The position numbers were made by a program, and so were the translations under genes. The notes under the pieces were generated by a model. It had not been told where the DNA came from, searched no databases, and saw nothing but the letters and a program-made list of their open reading frames with translations. Source: Caldifarciminota bacterium (GTDB lineage Bacteria > Hydrothermota > Hydrothermia > B15-G9 > DRBW01). Taken from it: a stretch of 8,811 bases of DNA. Numbering within the stretch: position 1 is the stretch's first letter; each line of letters opens with the position of its first letter. The DNA is taken from positions 1 through 8,811 of the forward strand of contig DRBW01000238.1 in the NCBI GenBank assembly GCA_011042705.1. Reading direction: 5' to 3'. Below, piece after piece: positions 6,531-8,811 of the stretch.

Positions 6531-6714
6531 GGTTAAGCTACTAAGGGCGTCTGGTGGATGCCTTGGCGTAGGGAGGCGATGAAGGGCGTGGCTAGCTGCG
6601 ATAAGCCCGGGGGAGGCGCAAGCAGCCTTTGATCCCGGGATTCCCGAATGGGGAAACCCGGCCTCGGCAAACCGAGGTCATCACAGGAGGAAATACCAAG
6701 TACTCCTGTGAGGC

Positions 6715-6751
<37 letters not shown>

Positions 6752-7161
6752 AAAGAAAGCAACCGCGATTCTCTGAGTAGCGGCGAGCGAAAGGAGAACA
6801 GCCTAAACCGGCTGGGTGTCGAAGCCCGTGGGCGTTGCTCAGCCGGGGTAGAGGGACGTGTCTGGAGAAGGCCACGGACTTCTCAGGGAGTTACAAAACT
6901 TCCGCCTAGCCGAAGTGGCTGGGAAGCCACGCCATAGAGGGTGACAGCCCCGTAGGCGAAAGGCGTGAAGTCTCCCGGGGACACGCTCCCGAGTACCTCG
7001 GGGCACGTGGAACCCTGAGGGAATCTGGGTGGACCACCACCTAAGGCTAAATACTACCCTACGACCGATAGTGCACAGAGTACCGTGAGGGAAAGGTGAA
7101 AAGCACCCCAGTGTGGGGAGTGAAATAGAACCTGAAACCAGACGCCTACAATCAGTCGGAG

Positions 7162-7214
7162 AGTCCTGTGGGATGATCCTCGAGCCTCTGGCTCACATGA
7201 GGCTCCCACAGGCT
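7162..7214 (+). other. Enlarged helix 25 of 23S rRNA
   Basis: Between the conserved flanks CAGTCGGAG and TGACGGCG there are 53 nt, where E. coli has 14. The insert folds as a hairpin: CCTGTGGG (7165-7172) with CCCACAGG (7205-7212), and above it GAGCCTC (7182-7188) with GAGGCTC (7199-7205), sharing one base at the junction. Helix 25 is the site of expansion segment ES7L in eukaryotes. Confidence 0.8.
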
Positions 7215-7716
7215 TGACGGCGTGCCTTTTGCAGAATGAGCCTGGGAGTTACCGTAAGCGGCGAGGTTAACCCCTTCCGGGGGGAAGCCGTAGCGAAAGC
7301 GAGTCCGAATAGGGCGTTTAGTCGCTTGCGGTAGACCCGAAGCCGGGTGAGCTACCCATGGCCAGGGTGAAGCTGGGGTAACACCCAGTGGAGGCCCGAA
7401 CCGGTGGACGTTGAAAAGTCCTCGGATGAGCTGTGGGTAGGAGTGAAAAGCTAACCGAACCCGGAGATAGCTGGTTCTCCCCGAAATAGCTCTAGGGCTA
7501 GCCTCGGGAATGAGTGTGGCGGAGGTAGAGCACTGGATGGGCTAGGGGGGCATAGTCCCTCCGAACCCAACCAAACTCCGAATGCCGTCACATGCTTCCC
7601 GGGAGTCAGGCCGTGGGGGATAAGCTCCATGGCCGAGAGGGGAACAACCCAGACCGTCGGCTAAGGTCCCGAAGTGCAGGCTAAGTGTGAAAGGAGGTGG
7701 GGTTGCTAAGACAGCT

Positions 7717-7749
<33 letters not shown>

Positions 7750-7822
7750 GAGTGCGTAATAGCTCACCAGCCGAGTGACCCCGCGCCGAAAATGTACCGG
7801 GGCTTAAGCCTGCCACCGAAGC

Positions 7823-7915
7823 CACGGGAGGACAGGACGTCCGGGTTTCCGGTCTTCGAACGCCGGGTTGAGCTCTGCTCCTCGGTGTTTGAAGGCTGCC
7901 GGATTTCCTGTTCTC
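7823..7915 (+). other. Enlarged helix 63 of 23S rRNA
   Basis: Between CACCGAAGC and GGTAGGGGAGCG there are 93 nt, against 27 in E. coli. The insert is one long hairpin. The lower stem pairs 7830-7844 with 7899-7913 (15 positions, one mismatch, two wobbles); the upper stem pairs 7854-7865 with 7883-7894 (12 pairs, two wobbles). An internal loop lies between them. Helix 63 carries ES27L in eukaryotes. There is no coding content. Confidence 0.8.
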
Positions 7916-8521
7916 GGTAGGGGAGCGTTCCTGTCGGGATGAAGCCTCGACGCGAGTCGGGGTTGACTGGCAGGAAGTGAGAATCCAGGCATTAGTAGCG
8001 ATAAAGGAGGTGAGAATCCTCCTCGCCGAAAGCCTAAGGTTTCCTGGGGAAGGTTCGTCCGCCCAGGGTTAGCCGGCCCCTAACCCGAGGCCGAAAGGCG
8101 TAGGGGATGGGAATCCCGTTAATATTCGGGAGCCACCCTGGTGGAGTCCAAGGGGTGACGCAGTAGGGAAGGGCCATCCGGGTGATGGACGTCCCGGTCT
8201 AAGCCTGTAGGGGGCCCCTCCAGGCAAATCCGGAGGGGTGTCTCGATTCGTCGGGACAACCCTGAGAGGTGATGGGGACCCCGAATAACTCGGGGGAACT
8301 GGCTCGGACCATGCTGCCAAGAAATAACCTCGTGGACGTTGAAGCCAGGGTGACCGTACCGGAAACCGACACAGGTAGGCGGGCCGAGAATGCTCAGGCG
8401 CGCGAGTGATCCCCCGTTAAGGAACTCGGCAACTTGGCCCCGTAACTTCGGGAGAAGGGGTGCCCCGAGTACGTGAAAGCCCTCGCGGTCAGTAGCGGAA
8501 AGGGGTCGCAGCGGCCAGGGC

Positions 8522-8552
<31 letters not shown>

Positions 8553-8596
8553 CGCAAACTCGAAAAAGAGGATGTATGGGGTCTGACACCTGCCCG

Positions 8597-8627
<31 letters not shown>

Positions 8628-8634
8628 CCCGAAC

Positions 8635-8811
<177 letters not shown>

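Noticed and set aside
7823..7915. The helix 63 insert as a second intron or mobile element
   Set aside because: It has no group I or group II core elements and folds as a simple extension of the existing helix.

Overview
This is a bacterial chromosome segment of moderate GC. The 23S rRNA is bacterial in signature, and the proteins look like those of an uncultured or poorly known lineage, possibly thermophilic and near the FCB/WOR-3-like candidate phyla. Three things suggest this: a gingipain-type (C25) secreted peptidase of the PorU-like style, an endonuclease Q (common in Thermococcales, patchy in bacteria), and a free-standing 23S rRNA gene with enlarged helices and a group I intron. The placement is inference; no 16S gene is in the window.

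Left part (1-5689), all on the minus strand, read from right to left: an MFS transporter; a YqeM-like SAM methyltransferase whose stop overlaps (ATGA) the start of endonuclease Q; a 60-bp gap with a promoter; a 56-residue Trm112-type zinc-ribbon protein whose stop overlaps (ATGA) the start of a long exported C25 peptidase. That peptidase runs off the left edge before its catalytic His/Cys.

Middle (5690-6421): a short divergent promoter region, then on the plus strand a protein joining a PhaR-type DNA-binding domain to a phasin-like helical tail, followed by a probable intrinsic terminator.

Right part (6447-8811): a near-consensus promoter feeds directly into 23S rRNA at about 6531, with no 16S or tRNA in front. 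The 5' exon is clean down to helix 69, where it breaks after the base equivalent to E. coli U1917. From 8666 to the edge lies the 5' portion of a group I intron. A contiguous guide sequence (8671-8687) pairs with the 5' exon up to a terminal U-G wobble and also with the expected 3' exon, and canonical P4/J4-5/P5/J5-4 elements are visible. Helices 25 and 63, the sites of eukaryotic expansion segments ES7L and ES27L, are clearly enlarged.

The most interesting points are the H69 intron, the isolated intron-bearing 23S gene, three protein genes whose best promoters sit so close to the start codon that their mRNAs would be leaderless, and the QMSLF tail of endonuclease Q, which matches the bacterial sliding-clamp binding motif.
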